A stretch of 64,000 nucleotides of DNA from JAXGYV01 sp040772045 (GTDB lineage Bacteria; Actinomycetota; Thermoleophilia; UBA2241). The stretch spans positions 186,001 to 250,000 of the forward strand of contig JAXGYV010000001.1 of NCBI GenBank assembly GCA_040772045.1, given 5' to 3'. The position numbers and the translations under genes were made by a program. Below the pieces are notes generated by a model. It saw only the letters and a program-made list of their open reading frames with translations, did not search any database and had not been told where the DNA came from. Below are positions 44,582 through 51,751 of the stretch, piece after piece (the first letter of the stretch is position 1; the number at the start of each line of letters is the position of its first letter).

Positions 44582-45058
44582 TCAGCCCTTGGCCGCCGGC
44601 AGCGTGCGCAGCAAGTTGGCCATCTCCAGCGCCGTGGTAGCCGCCGCCCAGCCCTTGTTGCCCGCCTTGGTGCCAGCGCGTTCCACCGCCTGCTCGATGG
44701 TGTCGGTGGTGAGCACACCGAAGACCACCGGGACACCGGTGTCGAGGCTCACCTTGGCGATGCCCTTGGCTGCTTCCGCGGCCACGTACTCGAAGTGCGG
44801 CGTGCCGCCGCGAATGACCGCCCCCAAACAGAGTACAGCGTCGTACTTCCCGCTGGCCGCCAGTTTGCCGGCTACCAGCGGCATCTCGAACGCGCCCGGC
44901 ACCCAGGCGACGTCCACATCGCCGTCGCCAACGTCGTGCCGCTTGAGGTTATCCATGGCTCCTTGCAGCAACTGGTTGGAGATCAGCTCGTTGAAGCGGC
45001 CCACGACCAGCGCGAACCGTAGTCCCTTACCGCTCAGCCTGCCCTCGTAGGTGGTCAT
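44582..45058 (-). CDS. ribH: 6,7-dimethyl-8-ribityllumazine synthase
   Basis: RibH condenses the pyrimidine and the four-carbon precursor to lumazine and forms hollow shells in many bacteria. The 158-residue protein has FALVVGRFNELISNQLL, WVPGAFEMPLVAGKLA and the catalytic His in CLGAVIRGGTPHFEYVAAEA. VVFGVLTTDTIEQAVERAGTKAGNKG is also present. It is the last gene of the riboflavin operon, 43 bases after ribBA. Confidence 0.98.
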   Translation of the reverse strand: MTTYEGRLSGKGLRFALVVGRFNELISNQLLQGAMDNLKRHDVGDGDVDVAWVPGAFEMPLVAGKLAASGKYDAVLCLGAVIRGGTPHFEYVAAEAAKGIAKVSLDTGVPVVFGVLTTDTIEQAVERAGTKAGNKGWAAATTALEMANLLRTLPAAKG

Positions 45059-45101
45059 CGCGCGTTCTTCCTTCCCGCCGCCCCTGCGCGGCTCGCCGCC
45101 A

Positions 45102-46391
45102 TCATCCTTCTGCTCCCTCGTGGAGGATCAGCGCCTCGTGCTCGAGCAGGTGACCCATTTTGCTGCGCTTGGTCCTCAGATACCGCAAGCTCTCGGACTG
45201 AGGGGGCACTTCGATCGGCACGCGCTCAGTCACGGTGAGCCCGTACCCCTCTAGCCCAACGATCTTCTTGGGGTTGTTCGTCAGCGTGCGGATCGTCGTG
45301 AGTCCCAGATCGGACAGGATCTGGGCACCGATGCCGTAGTCGCGTAAGTCCTCTGGGAAGCCCAGCTCCAGGTTCGCCTCCACGGTATCTCTGCCCTGTT
45401 CCTGGAGGGCGTAGGCCTTGAGCTTGTTGAGCAGCCCAATGCCTCTCCCCTCTTGGCGCATGTACAGGACCACACCCAGGCCCTCGTGCTCGACCCGGCG
45501 CAAGGCCTCGGCGAGCTGCTCGCCGCAATCGCAGCGCAACGACCCCAGTGCGTCGCCGGTGAGGCACTCCGAATGCACGCGCACCAGCACATCCGGCTTA
45601 CCGGCTACGTCACCCTTGACGAGCGCCACGTGGTGGGCGCCGTCGATCAGGGACTCGTAGCCCACCGCCTGGAATACACCGTGCTTGGTGGGCAGCGTGG
45701 TCTCGGCCACCCGGCGCACCAGCTTCTCCGTGCGCCGGCGATACTTGATTAGCTGCGCGACGGTGATCATCTTCAGGTTGTGGCGCGCGCAGTAGGGGAT
45801 GAGATCCGGCACGCGCGCCATGGTGCCGTCTTCGTTCATGATCTCGCAGATGACTGCCGCCGGCGTAAGCCCCGCCAGACGCGCCAGATCCACGCCAGCC
45901 TCTGTTTGGCCAGTACGTTCCAGCACACCGCCGGGGCGCGCCATGAGCGGGAACACGTGCCCCGGCTGCACCAGATCGGCGGAGTGCGAGCGGGAATCGA
46001 TGGCCACCTGAATAGTGCGTGCGCGGTCGGCGGCCGAGATACCCGTGCTGACGCCGTCGCGCGCCTCGATAGACACGGTGAAGGCCGTGCCGAACCGTGT
46101 CTGGTTATTGGATACCATCGGCTCGAGTTGGAGTTCCGCGCAGCGCTCCTCCGTGAGGCATAAGCAGATCAGGCCACGGCCATGCCGGGCCATGAAGTTG
46201 ATGGTCTCGCGCGTGGCGAACTCCGCCGCCAGCGTGAGGTCGCCCTCGTTCTCGCGATCCTCGTCGTCGCACACGACGACCATGCGACCGGCGCGCAGCT
46301 CCTCGAGCGCCTCCTCGATCGTGGCGAAGGCCTTGCGCTCGTCCACCACCACAGCCGAGCGTGCGGCGAGGTCCGTACTCTCTCTCTCCAC
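45102..46391 (-). CDS. ribBA: Bifunctional DHBP synthase / GTP cyclohydrolase II
   Basis: RibBA supplies both precursors of riboflavin. The N-terminal half is 3,4-dihydroxy-2-butanone-4-phosphate synthase (VVCDDEDRENEGDL; GRGLICLCLT; HVFPLMARPGG). The C-terminal half is GTP cyclohydrolase II with the zinc cysteines in HSECLTGDALGSLRCDCGEQL and RQEGRGIGL. I choose GTG 46391, preceded by AGAGGTGG (429 residues). GTG 46415 and 46400 are alternatives, and the open frame further up is not coding. The first 15 residues are not conserved. Confidence 0.96.
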   Translation of the reverse strand: MERESTDLAARSAVVVDERKAFATIEEALEELRAGRMVVVCDDEDRENEGDLTLAAEFATRETINFMARHGRGLICLCLTEERCAELQLEPMVSNNQTRFGTAFTVSIEARDGVSTGISAADRARTIQVAIDSRSHSADLVQPGHVFPLMARPGGVLERTGQTEAGVDLARLAGLTPAAVICEIMNEDGTMARVPDLIPYCARHNLKMITVAQLIKYRRRTEKLVRRVAETTLPTKHGVFQAVGYESLIDGAHHVALVKGDVAGKPDVLVRVHSECLTGDALGSLRCDCGEQLAEALRRVEHEGLGVVLYMRQEGRGIGLLNKLKAYALQEQGRDTVEANLELGFPEDLRDYGIGAQILSDLGLTTIRTLTNNPKKIVGLEGYGLTVTERVPIEVPPQSESLRYLRTKRSKMGHLLEHEALILHEGAEG

Positions 46392-46429
46392 GTCATCCAC
46401 CTCTTGTCGCGTCACACCGTGGTCGGACG

Positions 46430-47089
46430 TCAGCGAAAGCCCGCCTCGGAAAGCTTGTCCCAGGTCACCCCAGCGTTTGGAGTCTCGCCACCCAGCGTCA
46501 CGCCACGTGCCAGGAGAGCTGCCACGTAACGGCCGATCAGGTCGGCTTCCAGATTCACTTGTTCGCCGCCGCGCAGATCGCCGAGGGTGGTGACCGCGGC
46601 GGTGTGTGGGATCAGGGAGACACGGACGGCCATGTCCGCCATGTCGACCACCGTCAGACTGACGCCGGCCACGGTGATGGACCCCTGCGGCACCGTGAGT
46701 CGAGCGACCACTTCCGGCACGGCGATGCTCAGCACCAGCGCGTTCTCCTCCGGCGTTACGGCAGTCACCGTGCCCACGCCGTCGACATGCCCGCTCACGA
46801 GATGGCCGCCGAGGCGCGTGCCGACGGCGAGCGCGCGTTCCAGATTGAGACGCGCTCCCGGCCTGAGCGCTCCGAGGGTGGTTCGGCGTACGGTGGCCGG
46901 CTGGGCGTCGGCGCGAAAACCCGAGGGCAGCACGGCCGTCACCGTGAGGCACACGCCGTCCGTCATGATCGAGTCGCCAACGCGGGTGTCAGCCACCACC
47001 TCCCGGGCGGCCACCTCAAGCTCGGCGCTCTGGTGGCCACTGCGCAGCCAGCGCAGCTCTCCGACCTCTTCCACGATGCCGGTGAACAC
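46430..47089 (-). CDS. ribE: Riboflavin synthase, alpha chain
   Basis: Riboflavin synthase turns two lumazines into one riboflavin. The 219-residue protein is the tandem lumazine-binding type: MFTGIVEEVGELRWL opens repeat one with DSIMTDGVCLTVTAV and FRADAQPATVRRTTLGAL. Repeat two has GGHLVSGHVDGVGTV and GSITVAGVSLTVVDM. The GTG start immediately follows the ribD stop (TAGGTG), with GGAGGGAG inside the end of ribD as ribosome site. Confidence 0.97.
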   Translation of the reverse strand: MFTGIVEEVGELRWLRSGHQSAELEVAAREVVADTRVGDSIMTDGVCLTVTAVLPSGFRADAQPATVRRTTLGALRPGARLNLERALAVGTRLGGHLVSGHVDGVGTVTAVTPEENALVLSIAVPEVVARLTVPQGSITVAGVSLTVVDMADMAVRVSLIPHTAAVTTLGDLRGGEQVNLEADLIGRYVAALLARGVTLGGETPNAGVTWDKLSEAGFR

Positions 47090-48169
47090 CTATGCTCCCT
47101 CCACGTCGGCCTCGAGGAGCGCATCCTCGCCAACTTGGCGCCAAGCCGGCGCGCGCAGGCGCAGGCCGGCGGCCACGCTTCCGGGCGCCGGCCAACCCAC
47201 CAGTTCCGGCGCCCCCGTTCCCAGCAACAGCGGGGCCACGAAGAACGCCACCCGATCGACCAACCCCGCCGCGAACAGGTCGCTGGCGAGCGTGGGGCCA
47301 CCCTCCAGCAGCACATCGTAGATGTGTAGCGTGGCGAGGCGTTGCAGCGCCTCGCGGACATCTCCCCCATACCGCTCCACGCGCACACCCGCGGCCAGCA
47401 GCCGCTCCTCGTGCGCAGGCGGCATGGTGACCGTGAGCACTATCGTGCTGGCCCGAGCCGCCTCGCGCACCAGAGTCGCCGCGAGCGGCACGTCGCCCGA
47501 CGCCGACAGCACTACCCGCGCTGGGTCGCGCCCTTCACACAGGCGCACGGTGAGCTGCGGGTCGTCGCGGCGCACGGTGCCCGCCCCGACGAGCACGGCG
47601 TCGGCCCGCGCCCGCATCTCATGGACCAGCTGGCGGCTCTGTTCGCCAGAGATCCAGCGCGCATCGCCGCTGGCGGCTGCCACCTTGCCGTCGAGCGAGT
47701 GCGCTGCTTTGTAGGTGATGTACGGCAGGCCGCGCGTCACGGCCTTCAGAAAGGGGGCGTTCTGCCGTTTGGCGAGCTGCGCGGCGCGGCCCTCTAGGAG
47801 CGTCACCTGGATGCCCGCGCCGCGCAGCAGCGCGAAGCCGCGGCCATTGACCCGTGGATCCGGATCCTGCAGCGCGGCAACCACGCGGCGCACGCCGGCA
47901 TCAACTACCGCCTGGGCGCAGGGCGGTGTGCGGCCGAAGTGCGCGCAAGGTTCGAGCGTGCAGTACAACGTAGCGCCGCGCGCCTTACCGCCCGCCTCCG
48001 TCAGAGCGGCCGCTTCGGCGTGCGCCGTCCCAGCGCCGCGATGAAACCCGCGACCGACGATCTGGCCATCTCGCACCAGTACCGCTCCGACCCGCGGATT
48101 TGGATGTGTACGCCCCCGGCCTCGTTCGGCGAGGTCGAAGGCGATGTCCATGTACTGTTCGTCCTGCAT
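47090..48169 (-). CDS. ribD: Bifunctional pyrimidine deaminase / reductase RibD
   Basis: RibD deaminates and reduces the GTP cyclohydrolase II product. The start is ATG 48169 (MQDEQYMDIAFDLAERGRG), directly after the riboswitch-controlled leader. The 359-residue protein has the zinc deaminase domain with NPRVGAVLV, GAGTAHAEAAAL and TLEPCAHFGRTPPCAQA. The RibD_C reductase domain has YITYKAAHSLDGKVA, DAVLVGAGTVRRDDPQLTVR and LLEGGPTLASDL. First gene of the rib operon, under FMN control. Confidence 0.97.
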   Translation of the reverse strand: MQDEQYMDIAFDLAERGRGRTHPNPRVGAVLVRDGQIVGRGFHRGAGTAHAEAAALTEAGGKARGATLYCTLEPCAHFGRTPPCAQAVVDAGVRRVVAALQDPDPRVNGRGFALLRGAGIQVTLLEGRAAQLAKRQNAPFLKAVTRGLPYITYKAAHSLDGKVAAASGDARWISGEQSRQLVHEMRARADAVLVGAGTVRRDDPQLTVRLCEGRDPARVVLSASGDVPLAATLVREAARASTIVLTVTMPPAHEERLLAAGVRVERYGGDVREALQRLATLHIYDVLLEGGPTLASDLFAAGLVDRVAFFVAPLLLGTGAPELVGWPAPGSVAAGLRLRAPAWRQVGEDALLEADVEGA

Positions 48170-48171
48170 AG

Positions 48172-48194
48172 AAAAACCCCGGCCAGGGCCAGGG
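48172..48194 (-). terminator. Probable expression-platform hairpin before ribD
   Basis: The transcript reads CCCUGGCCCUGGCCGGGG followed by UUUUU and then the ribD AUG two bases later. CCC/GGG and GG/CC can pair to form a short terminator-like hairpin. The GGGG next to the U-run is also the only candidate ribosome site. FMN binding upstream could therefore act on termination, on translation, or on both. Confidence 0.5.
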
Positions 48195-48220
48195 CAGTAC
48201 ACGAGGACGAGCCTCCGTGG

Positions 48221-48327
48221 TCTTCTTCCATCCGGACTGTGACCGTCGGCCCAGGAGTTCCACCTGGTCGGCCGCTTGCGCGGGTCGCGGGCTGTTACCG
48301 CCGGTGGGGACTTTCACCCCGCCCTGA
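48221..48327 (-). ncRNA. FMN riboswitch (RFN element)
   Basis: The minus strand carries the conserved RFN blocks in order: GGGCGGGGTGAAAGTCCCCACCGG, CGGTAACAGCCCGCGA, CAGGTGGAACTCCTGGGCCGACGGT and CACAGTCCGGATGGAAGAAGA, written here in overlapping short pieces. It lies in the leader of ribD, 50 bases before its start. With FMN bound the rib operon is expected to be switched off. Confidence 0.95.
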
Positions 48328-48352
48328 AGCCACTGTGTGCGGTTCCAAGCGC

Positions 48353-48358
48353 AGTATA
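48353..48358 (-). promoter_or_regulatory. Putative promoter of the rib operon
   Basis: TATACT preceded by GC matches the -10 box in front of rimP (GCTATACTGC in both). No good -35 is visible. Transcription would start about 20 bases before the riboswitch. From here to 48456 I see nothing recognisable. Confidence 0.45.
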
Positions 48359-48456
48359 GCGGACATGGCGTACCGAGGCGAAACGCCGCCCAGATGACCC
48401 CTAGACGGACGTTCCATGTGTCGGCAGGGGTCGCCGCCGATACGAATAGTAAGTGA

Positions 48457-48499
48457 GGCTGCCGGGCACCGTGAGTGAGCGACGCGGTGCCCGGCAGCC
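48457..48499. repeat. 15-bp perfect hairpin before the DUF4388 gene
   Basis: Arms GGCTGCCGGGCACCG (48457-48471) and its exact complement (48485-48499) flank a 13-base loop. It lies in the divergent space between ribD and the plus-strand island. No U-run follows on either strand. A GTG at 48475 that could open the downstream reading frame is inside the loop, which argues against using that start. Confidence 0.8.
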
Positions 48500-48570
48500 G
48501 ACGAACGTTCGGGGGGACGTCAGCGACTGCCTGTGGTGACTTGCCCCAACGCATACTGTGGACAGGGAGC

Positions 48571-49377
48571 GTGACGGGGGCGACCAACACCAAGCTGGGT
48601 AGACTCGACGGCTTCTCTCTCTCGAATATCCTGCAAATTCTGGCGATGGAGGGTCTTACCTGCACCGTCATTGTAGGCCGTGGCATGGATCGGGCAGACC
48701 TTTTCATGGTCGATGGAATTCTGATCCACGCCTCCGCACTTGGGCTCACCGGGCGAGAGGCCGCTATGGCCGTCCTCCTCTGGGAGGGTGTGTCGGTGGA
48801 GATCGCCGAGCAGTGCCCGACGGGTCAGCGAACGGTGGACGAACCCGTATCCGCACTGCTCCTCGAGGCGGCCCGGCTTGCGGATGAGGCCAGGAACCAG
48901 ACCATGCAGGCGAAGGATGAGGTGGTGGGCGAATCGGCCCGCCGGGAGAATCACGGCCAGCGCGGCACTCACGCAGCGAACAGCAACAGAAAAAGGAGGA
49001 CGTCAGTGAACGCAAAGCAACTCAATGAGGCCATCACCGTATTCAAGAACGAGGTCGGTGAAGGCCTCATGGGCATGGACGTTTGGGAGCGCACCGACGG
49101 CGTGTCGCTGGCCGGTTTCAACTCCAACCCAGCGGCGACCGCCGTATTCAACCGCATGGCCGACATGGTAACCACTACGCTCGCCGATTCCCAGTTCCCC
49201 CCGTTGAACCGCTACTTCCTGCTCGACCTCGAGGCCAACAAGCTCGCTATCGTCGTACCGGCAGGCGACTTCCGCGCCGGCATGCTGGTGGATACTGAGA
49301 AAGTCGCCCTGGGGATCATCTTGAGCGTCGCCGTGCCGAAGTTCCGCGCGGCCCTGGAGAAGGCTATCGCGAGCTGA
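48571..49377 (+). CDS. DUF4388 protein fused in frame to a roadblock/LC7-like domain
   Basis: The open frame extends from GTG 48475, but I prefer GTG 48571 (VTGATNTKLGRLDGFSLSNILQIL), preceded by AGGGAG, giving 268 residues. The first 105 residues match DUF4388 (FSLSNILQILAMEGLTCTVIV, then DLFMVDGILIHASALGLTGREAAMAVLLWEG). This domain is found in signalling proteins of many bacteria. A polar linker leads to a roadblock/LC7-like domain (from residue 146), a fold that often regulates small GTPases. A complete ribosome site and GTG lie at the linker (49006), so the second domain may also be made alone. Function unknown. Confidence 0.75.
   Translation: MTGATNTKLGRLDGFSLSNILQILAMEGLTCTVIVGRGMDRADLFMVDGILIHASALGLTGREAAMAVLLWEGVSVEIAEQCPTGQRTVDEPVSALLLEAARLADEARNQTMQAKDEVVGESARRENHGQRGTHAANSNRKRRTSVNAKQLNEAITVFKNEVGEGLMGMDVWERTDGVSLAGFNSNPAATAVFNRMADMVTTTLADSQFPPLNRYFLLDLEANKLAIVVPAGDFRAGMLVDTEKVALGIILSVAVPKFRAALEKAIAS
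49006..49377 (+). CDS. Roadblock/LC7-like protein from an internal start
   Basis: AAAAAGGAGGA at 48990-49000 is the best ribosome site in this part of the window and sits six bases before GTG 49006. From there the frame gives a 123-residue protein (VNAKQLNEAITVFKNEVGEGLMGMDVWERTDG, then LLDLEANKLAIVVPAGDFRAGML). It is in the same frame as the longer product. In many genomes DUF4388 and roadblock proteins are separate neighbours. Whether both the fusion and this shorter form exist cannot be told from DNA alone. Confidence 0.65.
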   Translation: MNAKQLNEAITVFKNEVGEGLMGMDVWERTDGVSLAGFNSNPAATAVFNRMADMVTTTLADSQFPPLNRYFLLDLEANKLAIVVPAGDFRAGMLVDTEKVALGIILSVAVPKFRAALEKAIAS

Positions 49378-49446
49378 CCGGTTGTGTTTGTGCGCACGGG
49401 CGTGCGCTAGGCTTTTTCTCGCCAAGTGAGCGCCTCGCGCATGCGA

Positions 49447-49491
49447 CCTGAGGCGGGCTCCTCGATCCACGGTCAAGGAGCCCGCCTCAGG
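49447..49491 (+). terminator. 16-bp hairpin terminator after the roadblock gene
   Basis: Arms CCTGAGGCGGGCTCCT (49447-49462) and its exact complement (49476-49491) with a 13-base loop are followed by the pyrimidine-rich CTTCTCTCTCTC. It ends the DUF4388/roadblock transcript. The remaining space to 49734 holds no recognisable gene; open frames there are short and lack ribosome sites. I cannot place a convincing promoter for the next gene. Confidence 0.8.
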
Positions 49492-49734
49492 CTTCTCTCT
49501 CTCGCAGCCTAACCGCCTGTTACTACGCTCCGGCGCTTCAGTACGCTCGTTCTCTCGCCATGCTCCGCCTCTCCGCCGGGCCCCGCTCCTTGAGATACCC
49601 TGTACCTCACGCGAAGAGCGGCGCCGTCCGCCGTGGCGCCGTCGCGGAACGGCACCAGCGCAGCATCGCGCTCAGCCGCTGCGACGGCGATCATCGGCCC
49701 CAATCCGTGCGGCCAAGGAGGAGATCCAGGCTCA

Positions 49735-50892
49735 GTGGACGCGGAGAGCTCCATAGTCCTCTCCCTCGTGATCGGGATACGCTTGCTGCTCCCACTGACG
49801 ATCCCGTACTTTCCGCTCACCGGTGTGCTCGCGTGTCTCCTCATCGACATGGTCGATCTCACCATCTTCAAGCATCTCCCGGCCATTGACGTGGGTGGCT
49901 ACCAGTCGTACGACAAGGCTCTCGATACCTACTACCTGACGATCACGTACGTCTCCACCTTCCGTAACTGGACCAACTGGGCGGCCTTTCGCGTAGGTCA
50001 GGCTCTCTTCTACTACCGGCTGGTCGGTGTACTGGCTTTTGAACTCAGTCAGGCGCGAGTCTTGCTGCTCGTATTCCCCAACACCTTCGAGTACTTCTTC
50101 ATCGCCGGCGAACTCGTGCGCCTGCGCTGGGCCGGCATGCGGGTGAACCGCCGGGCCGCCATCGCCGCGGCAACGCTCCTTTGGGTCCTCGTCAAATTGC
50201 CACAGGAGTACTGGATTCACATCGCCAAGATCGATACGACAGCATTCATCGCCGCCCACTGGCAGGTACTCCTCGTATTCGGAACGGCAGTCCTCGCAGC
50301 ACTCTGGTGGATCATGGTTCACAAAGCCCCTGCTGCCGATCACCGGCTGCGATTCCACGCGGATCCGCTACCGCCACCGCTGAAAGGAGGCGAGTTGTAT
50401 CGCGCCCTGCGAGCGCACGCGCACGTCCTCGATGTCGCGCTGCTCGAGAAGACCGCCCTGGTGGCCATGGTCACCATCATCTTCACTCAGCTCTTCCGCG
50501 CCGAACTCCGCGCCAGCACGTTACAGATCGCGTTCGCCGTCGCCGTCTTCGTGATCCTTAATGCGTTCGTCAGCCAGTGGCTCGCGCGCCGTGGCCGCAG
50601 CTGGAGGAGTGCGGCGCTCGAACTGTGTGCCATGGGGTTCGTGAACCTTGGACTCGTCAGCGCCTTGGAGCTCGTGGGGCGCTCCTTCGGCCCGCGCGAT
50701 TACAGTGTCCCCTTCGTAGCCACCCTGTTCTTCGTCTACTTGGCAACCCTCATCGTGGTGCTGTTCGATCGCTATCGCATCGTGGCGATGGTGAGCGGTT
50801 TCTTGAGGCAATGCGGTGAGCTTGATCGCGGAGGCGAGATCCGGCCGGGACCCACGGAGGCGGGCATCCTCTGCCGACCACGCTTTCGCTGA
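49735..50892 (+). CDS. Multi-pass membrane protein, unknown family
   Basis: I do not recognise this protein. GTG 49735 (VDAESSIVLSLVIGIRLLLPL) is chosen because the first membrane helix begins just after it and AAGGAGGAG lies about 13 bases upstream; ATG 49633 would add a polar 34-residue leader. The 385 residues contain about eight hydrophobic segments. Between the first and second are striking polar residues: LLIDMVDLTIF and YQSYDKALDTYYLTITYVSTFRNW. Further marks are FYYRLVGVLAFEL and VFPNTFEYFFIAGELVRLRW. A charged loop (about residues 205-235) splits it into two halves. It resembles neither a known transporter nor the CDP-alcohol phosphotransferases. Confidence 0.75.
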   Translation: MDAESSIVLSLVIGIRLLLPLTIPYFPLTGVLACLLIDMVDLTIFKHLPAIDVGGYQSYDKALDTYYLTITYVSTFRNWTNWAAFRVGQALFYYRLVGVLAFELSQARVLLLVFPNTFEYFFIAGELVRLRWAGMRVNRRAAIAAATLLWVLVKLPQEYWIHIAKIDTTAFIAAHWQVLLVFGTAVLAALWWIMVHKAPAADHRLRFHADPLPPPLKGGELYRALRAHAHVLDVALLEKTALVAMVTIIFTQLFRAELRASTLQIAFAVAVFVILNAFVSQWLARRGRSWRSAALELCAMGFVNLGLVSALELVGRSFGPRDYSVPFVATLFFVYLATLIVVLFDRYRIVAMVSGFLRQCGELDRGGEIRPGPTEAGILCRPRFR

Positions 50893-50898
50893 AGACAC

Positions 50899-50917
50899 GC
50901 GGTCGTGGAGCGACCGC
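50899..50917 (+). terminator. Short hairpin after the membrane-protein gene
   Basis: GCGGTCG/CGACCGC with a TGGAG loop starts 6 bases after the stop codon, in the 81-base space before the convergent rpe stop. No U-run follows. It probably ends transcription from the plus side. Confidence 0.5.
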
Positions 50918-50973
50918 ACAGATCGACTTCCCTGAGGCGGCAACTGCACCGCACCGCCGATCGCCGCCGCCCG

Positions 50974-51660
50974 TTAGCGTCCGGCGGCGATGTCCTCGAG
51001 CCGTCGGAAGGCGACGGCCGGGTCGGCGTCGGCGAATACGCTAGAACCGGCCACGAGGAGCGTGGCGCCAGCGTCCACCAGCTCGCGAACATTTCCCTGA
51101 TCTACGCCTCCATCGACCTCCACCACCACGTGCGCGGGCAGCAACTCCCGCGCCGCCCTCACCTTGTCTAGCGAGGTCGGGATGAACTGCTGGCCGCCGA
51201 AGCCGGGGTTCACCGACATGATCAGCAGGAGATCGCAGAAGTGGCGTGCTTCGCGCAGCGTCTCAAGGGGAGTCGCCGGGTTTAGCGACACGCCGGCGAG
51301 GGCTCCGGCCTCGCGAATCTGCGCGAGCACTCGGTGCAGGTGGACACATGCCTCCTGATGCACGGTGACGCAGTCGGCGCCAGCCGCGACGAACCGTTCC
51401 ACGTAGCGCTCCGGCGCCTCGATCATCAGATGGACGTCGAGCGCGCCCCCGTGCCCGCGCACCTGTGGAGCCAGAGCTTCGACGACGAGCGGCCCGATGG
51501 TGAGGTTGGGCACGAAATGGCCGTCCATGACATCCACATGGATGACTCGTGCGCCGGCGTCCATGACCTCGGCGACCTGCTGGCCCAACCGCGCGAAGTC
51601 GGCCGACAGGATCGACGGTGTGACCCGTACGCTCTGCAGCAGGTCTCTCATCGCGCCCAC
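50974..51660 (-). CDS. rpe: Ribulose-phosphate 3-epimerase
   Basis: Rpe interconverts ribulose 5-phosphate and xylulose 5-phosphate in the pentose phosphate pathway. The 228-residue TIM barrel has VTPSILSADFARLGQQV, VIHVDVMDGHFVPNLTIGP with the metal-binding HVDVMDGHF, DVHLMIEAPE, LIMSVNPGFGGQQFIP and VEVDGGVD. GTG 51660 or the ATG three codons later may start it. It supplies ribulose 5-phosphate, a substrate of RibBA, and in related genomes it lies directly next to ribD. Confidence 0.97.
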   Translation of the reverse strand: MGAMRDLLQSVRVTPSILSADFARLGQQVAEVMDAGARVIHVDVMDGHFVPNLTIGPLVVEALAPQVRGHGGALDVHLMIEAPERYVERFVAAGADCVTVHQEACVHLHRVLAQIREAGALAGVSLNPATPLETLREARHFCDLLLIMSVNPGFGGQQFIPTSLDKVRAARELLPAHVVVEVDGGVDQGNVRELVDAGATLLVAGSSVFADADPAVAFRRLEDIAAGR

Positions 51661-51691
51661 GTGCCCTCTCTCCTTCCACTCCGCTCTGTGT

Positions 51692-51751
51692 TCACAAGGA
51701 ACTCACTTCCACCGCGTAGTCTACTGGAGCTCCACAAGGCTGGCACTTCAC
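51692..51751 (-). CDS. Candidate 19-residue CxxC mini-protein
   Basis: GTG 51751 overlaps the rsmB stop as GTGA, the same junction used by real genes throughout this window, with GGGGAGG three bases upstream. It encodes VKCQPCGAPVDYAVEVSSL and then TGA. The CQPC-G pattern resembles the first half of a zinc knuckle. It may be a true mini-protein, a leftover of a longer gene, or chance. Confidence 0.3.
   Translation of the reverse strand: MKCQPCGAPVDYAVEVSSL

Noticed and set aside
48475..48570. GTG 48475 as start of the DUF4388 protein
   Set aside because: It lies in the loop of a 15-bp perfect hairpin, and the added 32 residues do not resemble the domain. GTG 48571 is better, though the ribosome site there is close to the start.
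49509..49886. Minus-strand 125-residue frame in the gap before the membrane protein
   Set aside because: No ribosome site or recognisable domain. It overlaps the membrane-protein gene and has low-complexity Arg/Ser content.
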